DNA from: Alphaproteobacteria bacterium
GTDB lineage: Bacteria; Pseudomonadota; Alphaproteobacteria; Micavibrionales; Micavibrionaceae
NCBI GenBank assembly: GCA_030427765.1
Contig: JAUICS010000009.1
Coordinates: forward strand, 1 to 13,895
Direction of reading: 5' to 3'
Length of the DNA stretch: 13,895 bases
Positions 1 to 7,177 of the stretch are shown one piece after another. The position numbers were made by a program, and so were the translations under genes. The notes under the pieces were generated by a model. That model was not told where the DNA came from and made no database searches. It saw only the letters and a list, made by a program, of their open reading frames with translations. Each line of letters opens with the position of its first letter. The stretch's first letter is position 1.

Positions 1-1
1 G

Positions 2-187
2 GTTCTGGAACCGGATAGTGAAATGCTGTATTTTCATACGGAATTTTATACGCCGGATGCCGAGGGCGGATTAAAATATGATGATCCTGCACTTGGTATA
101 AACTGGCCACTGGATCCGGTGGATGTGTCGCAGCGGGATAGCAGCCACCCGCCGATAAAGGATGATTTTGAAGGGATAACATTATGA
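2..187 (+). CDS. RfbC-family NDP-sugar 3,5-epimerase, C-terminal end (partial)
   Basis: The last 61 codons of a gene that begins before the window. The reading frame starts at base 2 and ends at a TGA at 185-187. The residues include YFHTEFYTPDAE, the DDPALGINWP block and a DVSQRDSSHPP tail. These match the usual end of dTDP-4-dehydrorhamnose 3,5-epimerase (RfbC/RmlC) proteins, where a YxxxEYYxPxxE strand and a DPxLxIxWP strand close the cupin barrel. Family members epimerise C3 and/or C5 of a 4-keto-6-deoxy nucleotide sugar in the cytoplasm. The catalytic His/Tyr residues lie outside the window, so specificity (3-, 5- or 3,5-epimerase) cannot be judged. Its stop overlaps the next start as ATGA, so it is the upstream member of the same operon, and its partner C-methyltransferase suggests a branched deoxysugar rather than plain rhamnose. 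Confidence 0.85.
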   Translation, partial: VLEPDSEMLYFHTEFYTPDAEGGLKYDDPALGINWPLDPVDVSQRDSSHPPIKDDFEGITL

Positions 188-1413
188 AATGCCGTCATTG
201 CGGAACAGGATTAGAGCATACATTTGTTGATCTGGGTTTTGCCCCGCCGTCAAATGCCTACCTAAAGCAAGATGACTTGCAAAAGCCGGAAGTGACATAC
301 CCGCTAAAGGTTATGGTTTGTGATGAATGCTGGCTGGTGCAGACGCAGGATTTTACGGAAGCCGATGCCCTGTTCGACAGTGAATATGCGTATTTTTCCT
401 CAACATCCAAAGGCTGGCTAAAACATGCGGAAGAATACTGCCAGATGATCACAAACCGTCTTGGTTTAAACGGTGATAGTTTCGTGATTGAACTTGCCTC
501 AAATGACGGATATCTTCTAAAAAACTTTGTTTCTGGCGGCATTCCATGTTTGGGGATTGAGCCAACGGACAGCACGGCGGAGGCCGCCGAAAAACTTGGC
601 ATCCCTGTCAAGCGTGAATTCTTCGGTGAGGCCCTGGGAAAAGACCTCGCGGCAGGTGATCAGCAGGCCGATTTGATTATCGGTAACAACGTTTACGCGC
701 ACGTACCAGACATTAATGATTTTACTAAGGGGATGGCTGCGGCACTAAAGCTTGAGGGAACAATCACTCTGGAGTTTCCGCACTTGCTAGAACTTATAAA
801 ACATACGCAGTTTGATACGATTTACCATGAGCATTTCTCATACCTGTCATTAATCGCGGTGGGGGCCATATTTACCGCGGCGGGATTGCGCATTTATGAT
901 GTTGAGCAGCTTTCGACCCATGGCGGCAGTTTACGTGTTTATGGGTGTCATGAAAATGCATCATTTGCGCAGTCTGATGCGGTTACAAAGATCTTAACAC
1001 AGGAACGGGAATTCGGACTTGATGCACTTGATACCTATATCGGGTTTCAGGAACGTGCCAATAATGTTAAGAACAATTTCCTGACCTTCCTGATTGATCA
1101 AAAAAATCAGGGCAAAACCATCGCGGCATATGGCGCGGCGGCGAAGGGGAACACAATCCTGAATTATGCAGGTGTGAAGACAGATTTGATTGATTTTGTC
1201 TGTGACGCTGCGGTTGCCAAGCAGGGTAAGTTTTTACCGGGAAGTCACATTCCAATCCTGCCACCAGAAGCACTTAAAGAACGCAAACCGGATCTGGTGG
1301 TCATCCTGCCATGGAACATCGCGGCGGAGGTTCAGAATCACCATAATTACATATTTGGCTGGGGCGGTGTGTTTATTACGGCCGTACCGGAATTGAAGCA
1401 GGTTGATGGATAA
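184..1413 (+). CDS. NDP-sugar C-methyltransferase, zinc-binding (TylC3/TcaB9-like)
   Basis: A 409-residue SAM-dependent C-methyltransferase with all three family parts. The N-terminal zinc-finger-like domain has CxxC pairs at C3/C6 and C46/C49. The central Rossmann methyltransferase domain has motif I ELASNDG (103-109), GIEPT near 124-128 and the GNNVYAHVPD block (167-176). The YHEHFSYLS block (214-222) carries the Tyr/His residues used as general base in the sugar C-3 methyltransferase TcaB9. The C-terminal domain carries AAYGAAAKGNT (314-324). Known members transfer a methyl group to C3 or C5 of a 4-keto nucleotide deoxysugar, giving a branched sugar. The length is normal and nothing is missing. 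The ATG at 184 has AAGGGA at 171-176, seven bases upstream, and overlaps the previous stop. Exact substrate and methylated carbon cannot be read from sequence. Confidence 0.92.
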   Translation: MKCRHCGTGLEHTFVDLGFAPPSNAYLKQDDLQKPEVTYPLKVMVCDECWLVQTQDFTEADALFDSEYAYFSSTSKGWLKHAEEYCQMITNRLGLNGDSFVIELASNDGYLLKNFVSGGIPCLGIEPTDSTAEAAEKLGIPVKREFFGEALGKDLAAGDQQADLIIGNNVYAHVPDINDFTKGMAAALKLEGTITLEFPHLLELIKHTQFDTIYHEHFSYLSLIAVGAIFTAAGLRIYDVEQLSTHGGSLRVYGCHENASFAQSDAVTKILTQEREFGLDALDTYIGFQERANNVKNNFLTFLIDQKNQGKTIAAYGAAAKGNTILNYAGVKTDLIDFVCDAAVAKQGKFLPGSHIPILPPEALKERKPDLVVILPWNIAAEVQNHHNYIFGWGGVFITAVPELKQVDG

Positions 1414-2528
1414 TGAATAGTAAGTCTCTCGAAAAAGTCGCCTATACAAAACCGTCGATTACCGAGCTTGAGGTCGAATACGCAACAGATGCCGCGCGCA
1501 ATGGTTGGGGCGAAAAATGCTATGAATATATCGCCAGGTTCGAAAAGCTGTTTTGTGATCACCTGTGTGCAAAACATACTATTGCGACATCAAGCTGTAC
1601 CGGCGCCCTTCACATGGGGCTAACCGCCCTTGGTATTGGCGCTGGGGATGAGGTTATTTTGGCGGATATCAACTGGATTGCGTCAGCAGCACCGATCACC
1701 TATGTCGGGGCAAAGCCTGTTTTTGTCGACGTGCTGCCCGATAGCTGGGTTATTGATCCGGCGAAGGTTGAGGCCGCAATAACGTCAAAAACCAAGGCGA
1801 TTATCGCCGTTCATGTTTACGGCAATTTATGTGATATGGATTCCCTGCTGGATATTAGTCGCCGTTATAATATTCCGGTGATTGAGGATGCGGCCGAAGC
1901 CATGGGCTCTGTCTACAAAGGGAAAAAGGCCGGAACATTAGGTGCATTTTCAACCTTTTCATTCCATGGCACTAAAACCATTACAACCGGTGAAGGCGGT
2001 ATGTTTGTTACAAACGATGATGAATTGTTTGAAACCGTTTCAACTCTGAATAATCATGGCCGCGCCAAGGGACAGACAAAACAATTCTGGGCCGATATGA
2101 TTGGATATAAATATAAAATATCGAATATACAGGCGGCCATTGGCTGCGCCCAAATGGAACGGATTGACGATTTGATCGCACGAAAACGTGACATATTTGC
2201 AAAATATTATGAACGTTTGAAAGATTTACCGCTAAAGATGAATCCGCAGGGTGAGGGCACAATTAACGGATACTGGATGCCGACCATTGTCGTTGATAAG
2301 GATGTTCCGTTTGATCGCGAAAAATTGATTGAGGCGTTTCAGAAGCAGAACATTGATGCGCGTGTATTCTTCTGGCCGTTATCCATGCTTCCGATGTTTG
2401 ACGATAAACCGGAAAATGAGGTTAGTTACGATCTATATAAACGCGCAATGAACCTTGCCAGTTATCACGATATTACGGATGAGGGGATTGATCGTGTTTG
2501 CAATGTGGTGCGGGAGGCACTGACTTAG
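1413..2528 (+). CDS. DegT/DnrJ/EryC1/StrS-family PLP sugar aminotransferase
   Basis: A 371-residue cytoplasmic aminotransferase that should convert a keto nucleotide sugar to an amino sugar using PLP and normally glutamate. The Schiff-base lysine is K188 in FHGTKTITTGEGG. The cofactor-pyridine aspartate is D159 in VIEDAAEAMGS. The SSCTGALHMGL stretch (60-70) is the phosphate/cofactor loop region. Length is typical of the perosamine-synthase/StrS group. The overall look (the YTKPSITELE start, the WANGWGEKC-like early segment, the AGDEVILADINWIASA block) fits C-3 or C-4 aminotransferases of 6-deoxysugars, but the position aminated cannot be told. The start overlaps the previous stop by one base (TAATG), implying coupled translation. 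The next gene, an ATP-grasp ligase, could use the new amine as acceptor. Confidence 0.92.
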   Translation: MNSKSLEKVAYTKPSITELEVEYATDAARNGWGEKCYEYIARFEKLFCDHLCAKHTIATSSCTGALHMGLTALGIGAGDEVILADINWIASAAPITYVGAKPVFVDVLPDSWVIDPAKVEAAITSKTKAIIAVHVYGNLCDMDSLLDISRRYNIPVIEDAAEAMGSVYKGKKAGTLGAFSTFSFHGTKTITTGEGGMFVTNDDELFETVSTLNNHGRAKGQTKQFWADMIGYKYKISNIQAAIGCAQMERIDDLIARKRDIFAKYYERLKDLPLKMNPQGEGTINGYWMPTIVVDKDVPFDREKLIEAFQKQNIDARVFFWPLSMLPMFDDKPENEVSYDLYKRAMNLASYHDITDEGIDRVCNVVREALT

Positions 2529-2531
2529 GTC

Positions 2532-3551
2532 ATGAGAAACGCAAAAGTTCTTATTGCCGGTATTGGCGGCGCGTCACTTGGCACGGAAATTCTGAAATGT
2601 CTGAAATTTTCTGGTGGTTACGATATATACGGCTGCGATGTATCGGAGCTTGCCTATGGTCTTTATGAGGATGGGTTTAAGCAGACATTCAAAATCGATA
2701 TTGATAATTACATTCCTGATATTGCCGATATTTGCGATAAACACGGTATTGATATAATCGTTCCTGGCGGGGAGGCACCGACCTCACTTCTGGCAAAAGA
2801 GATAACGCTTTGGAAAGAAAAGGGTATCCGTCTTGCTATGAACGATCCGGATGTTATTGCGCTTTGCTCCGATAAGGCGGCATGCTTTGACCGTTTAAAG
2901 GATATCGGCGTGTCCATTCCCGTATCGGCAACGGCGGATAATTTCGAGACGGTTATTCCGGACGGTACGCGCTGCGTTATCAAACCATCAACAGGTAGCG
3001 GCGGAAGCTCATTTGTATTTCTTGCAAAGGATAAGGCGGAGGCCGCAATCTATGTCGACTACCTGCTTCGTAATGACAAAACGCCGATCATTCAGGAATA
3101 CGTACCGCATGAGGATGGGGAATTTACCGTCGGTACGCTGACCATCGGTGACCAGATATCATCCATCGCCCTGCAACGGATTTTTAACAGCAAACTATCT
3201 GTTCTTCAAAAAAGTGAAACAGGCTTGATTTCAACCGGATATTCACAAGGGTTGATTGAGGATTTTCCCGACATTCGAAACACTTGTGAAAAAATTTCAT
3301 TAGCGATCGGCAGCCGCGGGCCGCTAAATATCCAAGGTCGTTTAAAAGGCGATGTCTTTGTGCCGTTTGAAATTAATCCTCGGTTTTCGGCATCATCTTA
3401 CTTGCGTGCGATGGCCGGTTTTAATGAGATTGATATTTACCTGCGGTATTTGATGGGGCAGGACATATCGTTTCCGGACGATGTGCGTTACGGATATTAT
3501 ATGCGTTCACTTACAGAACAATATGTCGGATTTAGGGACCTGAAGACGTGA
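2532..3551 (+). CDS. ATP-grasp ligase, carbamoyl-phosphate-synthase-like
   Basis: A 339-residue protein of the ATP-grasp superfamily. It opens with a Rossmann-like pre-ATP-grasp domain (KVLIAGIGGASLG, then GCDVSELAYG and IIVPGGEAP near 76-83). The ATP-binding lysine and glycine-rich loop are IKPSTGSGGSS (150-160, K151). The adenine-contacting segment is IIQEYV (186-191). The metal-binding end is FEINPRFS (279-286; E280, N282). Family enzymes activate a carboxylate as acyl phosphate and join it to an amine or thiol. Placed directly after a sugar aminotransferase, it may N-acylate the amino sugar with an amino acid or other acid; that is inference from context. The start is ATG three bases after the previous stop, with GGGAGG at 2512-2517 a little far upstream. 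Its stop overlaps the next gene as GTGA. A free-standing CPSase-like ligase with another substrate is the main alternative. Confidence 0.85.
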   Translation: MRNAKVLIAGIGGASLGTEILKCLKFSGGYDIYGCDVSELAYGLYEDGFKQTFKIDIDNYIPDIADICDKHGIDIIVPGGEAPTSLLAKEITLWKEKGIRLAMNDPDVIALCSDKAACFDRLKDIGVSIPVSATADNFETVIPDGTRCVIKPSTGSGGSSFVFLAKDKAEAAIYVDYLLRNDKTPIIQEYVPHEDGEFTVGTLTIGDQISSIALQRIFNSKLSVLQKSETGLISTGYSQGLIEDFPDIRNTCEKISLAIGSRGPLNIQGRLKGDVFVPFEINPRFSASSYLRAMAGFNEIDIYLRYLMGQDISFPDDVRYGYYMRSLTEQYVGFRDLKT

Positions 3552-4726
3552 TACGCTGGATCAACGAAAATATTGGGACGGGACCATTTACAAAGGTTCC
3601 GGCATCGGATGATTACAGTATTCTGGATGTGCGTGATCTGGTGGATAAGGGGGGTAACACTGCCGCCGCAATTCGGTCACGTATTGCCGATGGCCTTAAC
3701 ATCCTGAAGACGGGCAAGAAACTTGTCGTATGCTGTGATCACGGTATTTCACGCAGCAACGCTGTTGCAACAGGTATCCTCGCCCGCCACAAAAATATTC
3801 CCTTCAGTGATGCCATCAGAACTACCATTGCATCAACGGGTGAAAAATCGATTAAGGTTGAAATGCTGAATATTGTCCGTTATGCGCTGGGCGAAGAATT
3901 GCCATCGTTTGGTGATGGAAAGCGGGTTCTTGTCACGGGCGGTAACACTCTCAATTTAGACGGCCAAAAAACCGACCTTGATCCCGCGGTGGATGTGGCG
4001 GAGTTTGATTGTCTGGTAAAGGATAACGGCATCAATGTTATTGTCCATCTGGCCAATCCACTTACAAAAATGACGAACCCGGCGGCAGGGCAAACAATAA
4101 CCATGCTGCGTAACATGCTGGATATCTGCCGCGATAATGGTGTGCATTTTATTTACCCGTCTACGATTGAGGTATATGGCAGCCAAAATGATAACCCGGA
4201 TGAAAATGCGGTGTGTAATCCAAAAGGCATTTATGGCGAGACAAAGTATATGGTGGAACAGTTGATTGCCCTTTATGCCAAGAATTTTGATGTAAAATCA
4301 ACGGTGCTGCGTCTTGGGACACCATATGGCGATGGGGAAAACCCGAAATTCCTATACAATTTCCTGAAAAAGGTTGTGGCAGGACAGGATATCGTAACAC
4401 ACCAGTATAAAAACGGCTTTCCGTTACTTGATCTTATTCATGTCGGGGATATTCAATCCGCAATCGATGCGGTCATTGAAAACGACGTAACCGGAACATT
4501 TAATATCGGTTCTGAAAAGGGTGTTTTAACGAATGAAATTGCAAATCAAATTGTTAAGCGCATGGACGTTAAGGTAGGAGTATCCCATATCGATATTGAT
4601 GATAATGCCCCCAATACGGTGATGAATTGCACGAAGGCGCAGGATACATTTGGCTGGAAAGCACAAAAATGCTTTAAAGATTGGCTAAATGACGCTATAG
4701 ATTCCACGGATAAAACGAAAGGATAG
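3548..4726 (+). CDS. Fusion: dual-specificity-phosphatase-like domain plus atypical extended SDR (sugar epimerase/dehydratase-like)
   Basis: A 392-residue two-part protein. Residues 1-115 look like a compact dual-specificity phosphatase: KKLVVCCDHGISRSNAVA carries the Cys-x5-Arg signature as C63-DHGIS-R69 followed by S70. Residues about 125-390 resemble NAD-dependent epimerase/dehydratases: VIVHLANP (164-171), PSTIEVYG with S205, and YGETK with Y229 and K233, which is the full Ser-Tyr-Lys set, then LRLGTPYGDGEN and DLIHVGDI in the C-terminal substrate part. The opening strand VLVTGG (127-132) is not followed by GxxGxxG; only about 30 residues separate it from VIVHLA, where normal members have about 70. 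The cofactor fold is therefore shortened. It begins at GTG 3548, overlapping the ATP-grasp stop as GTGA. It may remove phosphate from an intermediate and/or reduce or epimerise a sugar; both are inferences. Confidence 0.78.
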   Translation: MIRWINENIGTGPFTKVPASDDYSILDVRDLVDKGGNTAAAIRSRIADGLNILKTGKKLVVCCDHGISRSNAVATGILARHKNIPFSDAIRTTIASTGEKSIKVEMLNIVRYALGEELPSFGDGKRVLVTGGNTLNLDGQKTDLDPAVDVAEFDCLVKDNGINVIVHLANPLTKMTNPAAGQTITMLRNMLDICRDNGVHFIYPSTIEVYGSQNDNPDENAVCNPKGIYGETKYMVEQLIALYAKNFDVKSTVLRLGTPYGDGENPKFLYNFLKKVVAGQDIVTHQYKNGFPLLDLIHVGDIQSAIDAVIENDVTGTFNIGSEKGVLTNEIANQIVKRMDVKVGVSHIDIDDNAPNTVMNCTKAQDTFGWKAQKCFKDWLNDAIDSTDKTKG

Positions 4727-4731
4727 CAGCA

Positions 4732-5520
4732 ATGGGTATGGAAGCCGAAAAGAAAAGACAGGAAGAATATCCCTGGAGCCGGACAACATATCATACAACC
4801 TACAACATGATACTTGCGAAGTATAAGGTGCAATCATGTCTTGAGCATGCAACCGGTAATTCCCTGATGGATCTTGCATGCGGCGATGGTTTGATGACCA
4901 AGGCGTTTTGTGAACGTTTTGACCGTGTTGTTGGTATTGATGCGTCCGGTACGCATCTTGAGAAGGCTCGTGATTTATGTCCTGACGCTGAATTCCATGA
5001 ATCCTTGATTGAAGAATTTGAAACGGATGAAAAATTCGATTCTGTTTTCATGCTTGATATTCTTGAGCATGTGATTGATCCGCAGGCCCTTTTGCAAAAG
5101 GCCGCATCGTTTATGAGTGATGATGGCGTTATGGTCGTGCATGTTCCGAACTGCGATGCCGTAAACCGTAAAATCGCCGTGCTAATGGGCACGTTAACGT
5201 CATGTGATGAATTAACACCGTTTGATATTGATATTGCCGGACATCGCCGTTCATACAATATCAAGAGCCTGCGTAAGGATGTTGAGGGTGCAGGTCTGAC
5301 CGTTAAGGAAACAGGCGGCATTTTCTACAAAATGATGTCCACTGCGCAAATTGACTGGTTCTTACAAAATGGGTTGTGGGAAGGCAACAATTTCGGTTGG
5401 GGCCGTGTTGGCGGTGAACAAAAAGACTGGCGTGAGGAATTCTGCCGTGCGTGTTATGAGTACGGCAAAGAAAACCCCGAAGACTGTAATATCATTTACG
5501 CCGTAATTACCAAGAAATAG
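4732..5520 (+). CDS. Class I SAM-dependent methyltransferase
   Basis: A 262-residue small-molecule type methyltransferase. Motif I is LMDLACGDG (45-53), the acidic end of strand 2 is VVGIDASG (66-73), and the post-motif block is FMLDILEHVIDP (106-117), the usual layout of UbiG/Methyltransf_11-like enzymes. The C-terminal 80 residues (rich in Trp and Gly, such as NNFGWGRVGGE) are likely substrate-binding and were not recognised. Context inside a nucleotide-sugar operon suggests O- or N-methylation of the sugar or of a group attached by the ATP-grasp enzyme. The start at ATG 4732 has AAAGGA at 4718-4723 with eight-base spacing; a second in-frame ATG at 4738 is less well placed. Five bases separate it from the upstream stop. 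The methyl acceptor cannot be deduced. Confidence 0.87.
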   Translation: MGMEAEKKRQEEYPWSRTTYHTTYNMILAKYKVQSCLEHATGNSLMDLACGDGLMTKAFCERFDRVVGIDASGTHLEKARDLCPDAEFHESLIEEFETDEKFDSVFMLDILEHVIDPQALLQKAASFMSDDGVMVVHVPNCDAVNRKIAVLMGTLTSCDELTPFDIDIAGHRRSYNIKSLRKDVEGAGLTVKETGGIFYKMMSTAQIDWFLQNGLWEGNNFGWGRVGGEQKDWREEFCRACYEYGKENPEDCNIIYAVITKK

Positions 5521-5531
5521 GACCATTTGAT

Positions 5532-6320
5532 ATGAGCACAGCCGCAAATCCCGTTCAGCAATTTGAGGACGAAAAAGAAACCAATATTAAGGCAGTGGGC
5601 AATGATTCCGCACTGCTGGGCAGTTGCTGGAAATTCCTCGAAGACAGTGCGAAATATAACTACACATACAATTTTCAGTGGCTTGGCCGCCCGATTATCC
5701 AGTTGCCGCAGGATATGGTGGCGATGCAGGAACTGATTTGGCAGGTAAAGCCGGATCTGGTCATTGAGATGGGTATTGCACATGGCGGGTCATTGATCTT
5801 AAGCGCATCTATGCTGGCCATGCTTGATTATTGCGAGGCGGTGGAGAAGGGCGAAGTCCTCGATCCAAAAGCATCAAAACGTAAGGTGCTTGGCGTAGAT
5901 ATCGATATCCGGTCGCATAACCGTGAGGCGATTGAGCAGCACCCGGTATCCCATCTAATTGATATGATTGAGGGATCATCGATTGAAGACGATGTGATTG
6001 AGCAGGTGAAAGGCTACGCCGAAGGATATAAAAACATTCTTGTCGTTCTGGACTCAAATCACACGCATGACCACGTGCTGGCGGAGCTTGAAGCCTACGC
6101 ACCGCTTGTTTCGTCCGGCAGCTACTGCATCGTATTCGATACGGCGATTGAGGATATGCCGGAAAGCATGTATCAAAATCGCCCATGGAACAAAACAGAC
6201 AATCCAAAAACCGCTGTCTGGGAATACCTCAAAACACATCCGGAGTTTGAGATTGATAAGTCGATTGAGCACAAATTATTGCTTACCGTCGCGCCGGACG
6301 GTTACTTGAAGCGGAAGTAA
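5532..6320 (+). CDS. CmcI/RMNT-family SAM methyltransferase (often labelled cephalosporin hydroxylase)
   Basis: A 262-residue member of the rhamnosyl O-methyltransferase/CmcI family. The SAM-binding glycine loop is VIEMGIAHGGSL (77-88), the strand-2 acidic block is GVDIDIR (121-127), and LDSNHTHDHVL (173-183) with D174 is the expected metal-site region. IVFDTAIEDMP (200-210) has D203 where CmcI has an Glu-Asp pair; the Phe-Asp form appears to be common in the glycan-cluster branch of the family. The end (KLLLTVAPDGYLKRK) is also typical of that branch. The name cephalosporin hydroxylase, frequent in automatic annotation, is misleading: here a metal-dependent O-methylation of a sugar is far more likely. 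AGGA at 5519-5522 lies nine bases before the ATG. It closes the operon and its last 19 bases overlap the convergent glycosyltransferase gene. Confidence 0.87.
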   Translation: MSTAANPVQQFEDEKETNIKAVGNDSALLGSCWKFLEDSAKYNYTYNFQWLGRPIIQLPQDMVAMQELIWQVKPDLVIEMGIAHGGSLILSASMLAMLDYCEAVEKGEVLDPKASKRKVLGVDIDIRSHNREAIEQHPVSHLIDMIEGSSIEDDVIEQVKGYAEGYKNILVVLDSNHTHDHVLAELEAYAPLVSSGSYCIVFDTAIEDMPESMYQNRPWNKTDNPKTAVWEYLKTHPEFEIDKSIEHKLLLTVAPDGYLKRK

Positions 6321-7177
6321 CGCAGAATATCAACAAATCTTTTTCGGGCGTATTTCATGTTGCGCTTTATAAGGTTTGCGTAAGCAAACCAGAGATACAG
6401 AACCATAAACGGTTTCTGCCGTCCCGTTTTATTCATTCCAAAACGTGCCGCCCGTGTATACCAATAGAGTTGATGCAGCCGCGGAAATTGCTTGGCGCTC
6501 GCATAAAAATTCCGCTGGGACCGTGATTCCTTCGTCTGCGGCCGCCGGAATTGGTAGAAACATGTATCGTCCGCCATACGCAATGTGCCAAGCGTAGAAA
6601 GATAAATTAAAATGGCCGTATCATTTCCGTGCATGCATGGAAACCAAGCATAATCAACCATCGCCTGCCGCTTAAATAGGCCGTAAATAATTGTCCGCGA
6701 ACTTTGAATGATAAAATCCGAATTCGCCCAGAAGGATGTGTTTGGAAACTGCTGAAGTTTTGTATCTTTGTAAACTTGCTCCTCATAAGATTTAAATGTT
6801 TTTGCGGGTGCGTATGCAAGCACGCAGGCCGGATCACCTATCATTTGATTGAGGAGCGCCTCAATGTAATTTGGCTCACGCATATCATCATCCGCCGCCC
6901 ATAAAAAATACTCCGCCGATGCGTTTTCAAGCAGCCAGACAAAATTTTCGGATGCCGTTAAATCCTTATTATGTTTGTGGTAACGAATGCGTTTATCGTT
7001 TTTTACGAATTCCTTACAGCGCACCTCTGTTTCGTCAGTTGAGTTGTTGTCCGAAATAAGAATTTCAAGATTACCGTATGTCTGGTTGGTGATTTCGGTC
7101 AGTAAACGCTCGATATGCTGTTCACTGTTACGAAGGGGTATCCCGACGGAGACAAGCGGTTTGTTTTTGTCATTCAT
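6302..7177 (-). CDS. Glycosyltransferase family 2
   Basis: A 291-residue GT-A fold transferase that should add one sugar from a nucleotide donor to a lipid-linked or growing glycan at the inner face of the cytoplasmic membrane. The N-terminal sequence PLVSVGIPLRNSEQHI is the nucleotide-binding first strand, SDNNSTDET (42-50) the second conserved block, and WAADDDM (93-99) contains the DxD metal site (D96, D98). No membrane-spanning helix is evident, but the last 25 residues are strongly basic and aromatic (RNMKYARKRFVDILRYF), which could peripherally bind membrane. It is the only glycosyltransferase in the window. Its start overlaps the stop of the upstream sulfotransferase-like gene as ATGA on the minus strand; no clear ribosome site precedes it, so translation is probably coupled. 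Donor and linkage are unknown. Confidence 0.9.
   Translation of the reverse strand: MNDKNKPLVSVGIPLRNSEQHIERLLTEITNQTYGNLEILISDNNSTDETEVRCKEFVKNDKRIRYHKHNKDLTASENFVWLLENASAEYFLWAADDDMREPNYIEALLNQMIGDPACVLAYAPAKTFKSYEEQVYKDTKLQQFPNTSFWANSDFIIQSSRTIIYGLFKRQAMVDYAWFPCMHGNDTAILIYLSTLGTLRMADDTCFYQFRRPQTKESRSQRNFYASAKQFPRLHQLYWYTRAARFGMNKTGRQKPFMVLYLWFAYANLIKRNMKYARKRFVDILRYFRFK

Noticed and set aside
4800..5321. 173-codon minus-strand open frame
   Set aside because: Antisense to a well-supported methyltransferase; composition rich in Ser/Arg/Cys without a recognisable domain.
5809..6207. 132-codon minus-strand open frame
   Set aside because: Antisense to the CmcI-type gene; Cys/Pro/Arg-rich and featureless.
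6286..6301. Possible terminator hairpin CCGTC/GACGG near the convergent junction
   Set aside because: Five-base stem lying inside coding sequence with no T-run on either side.
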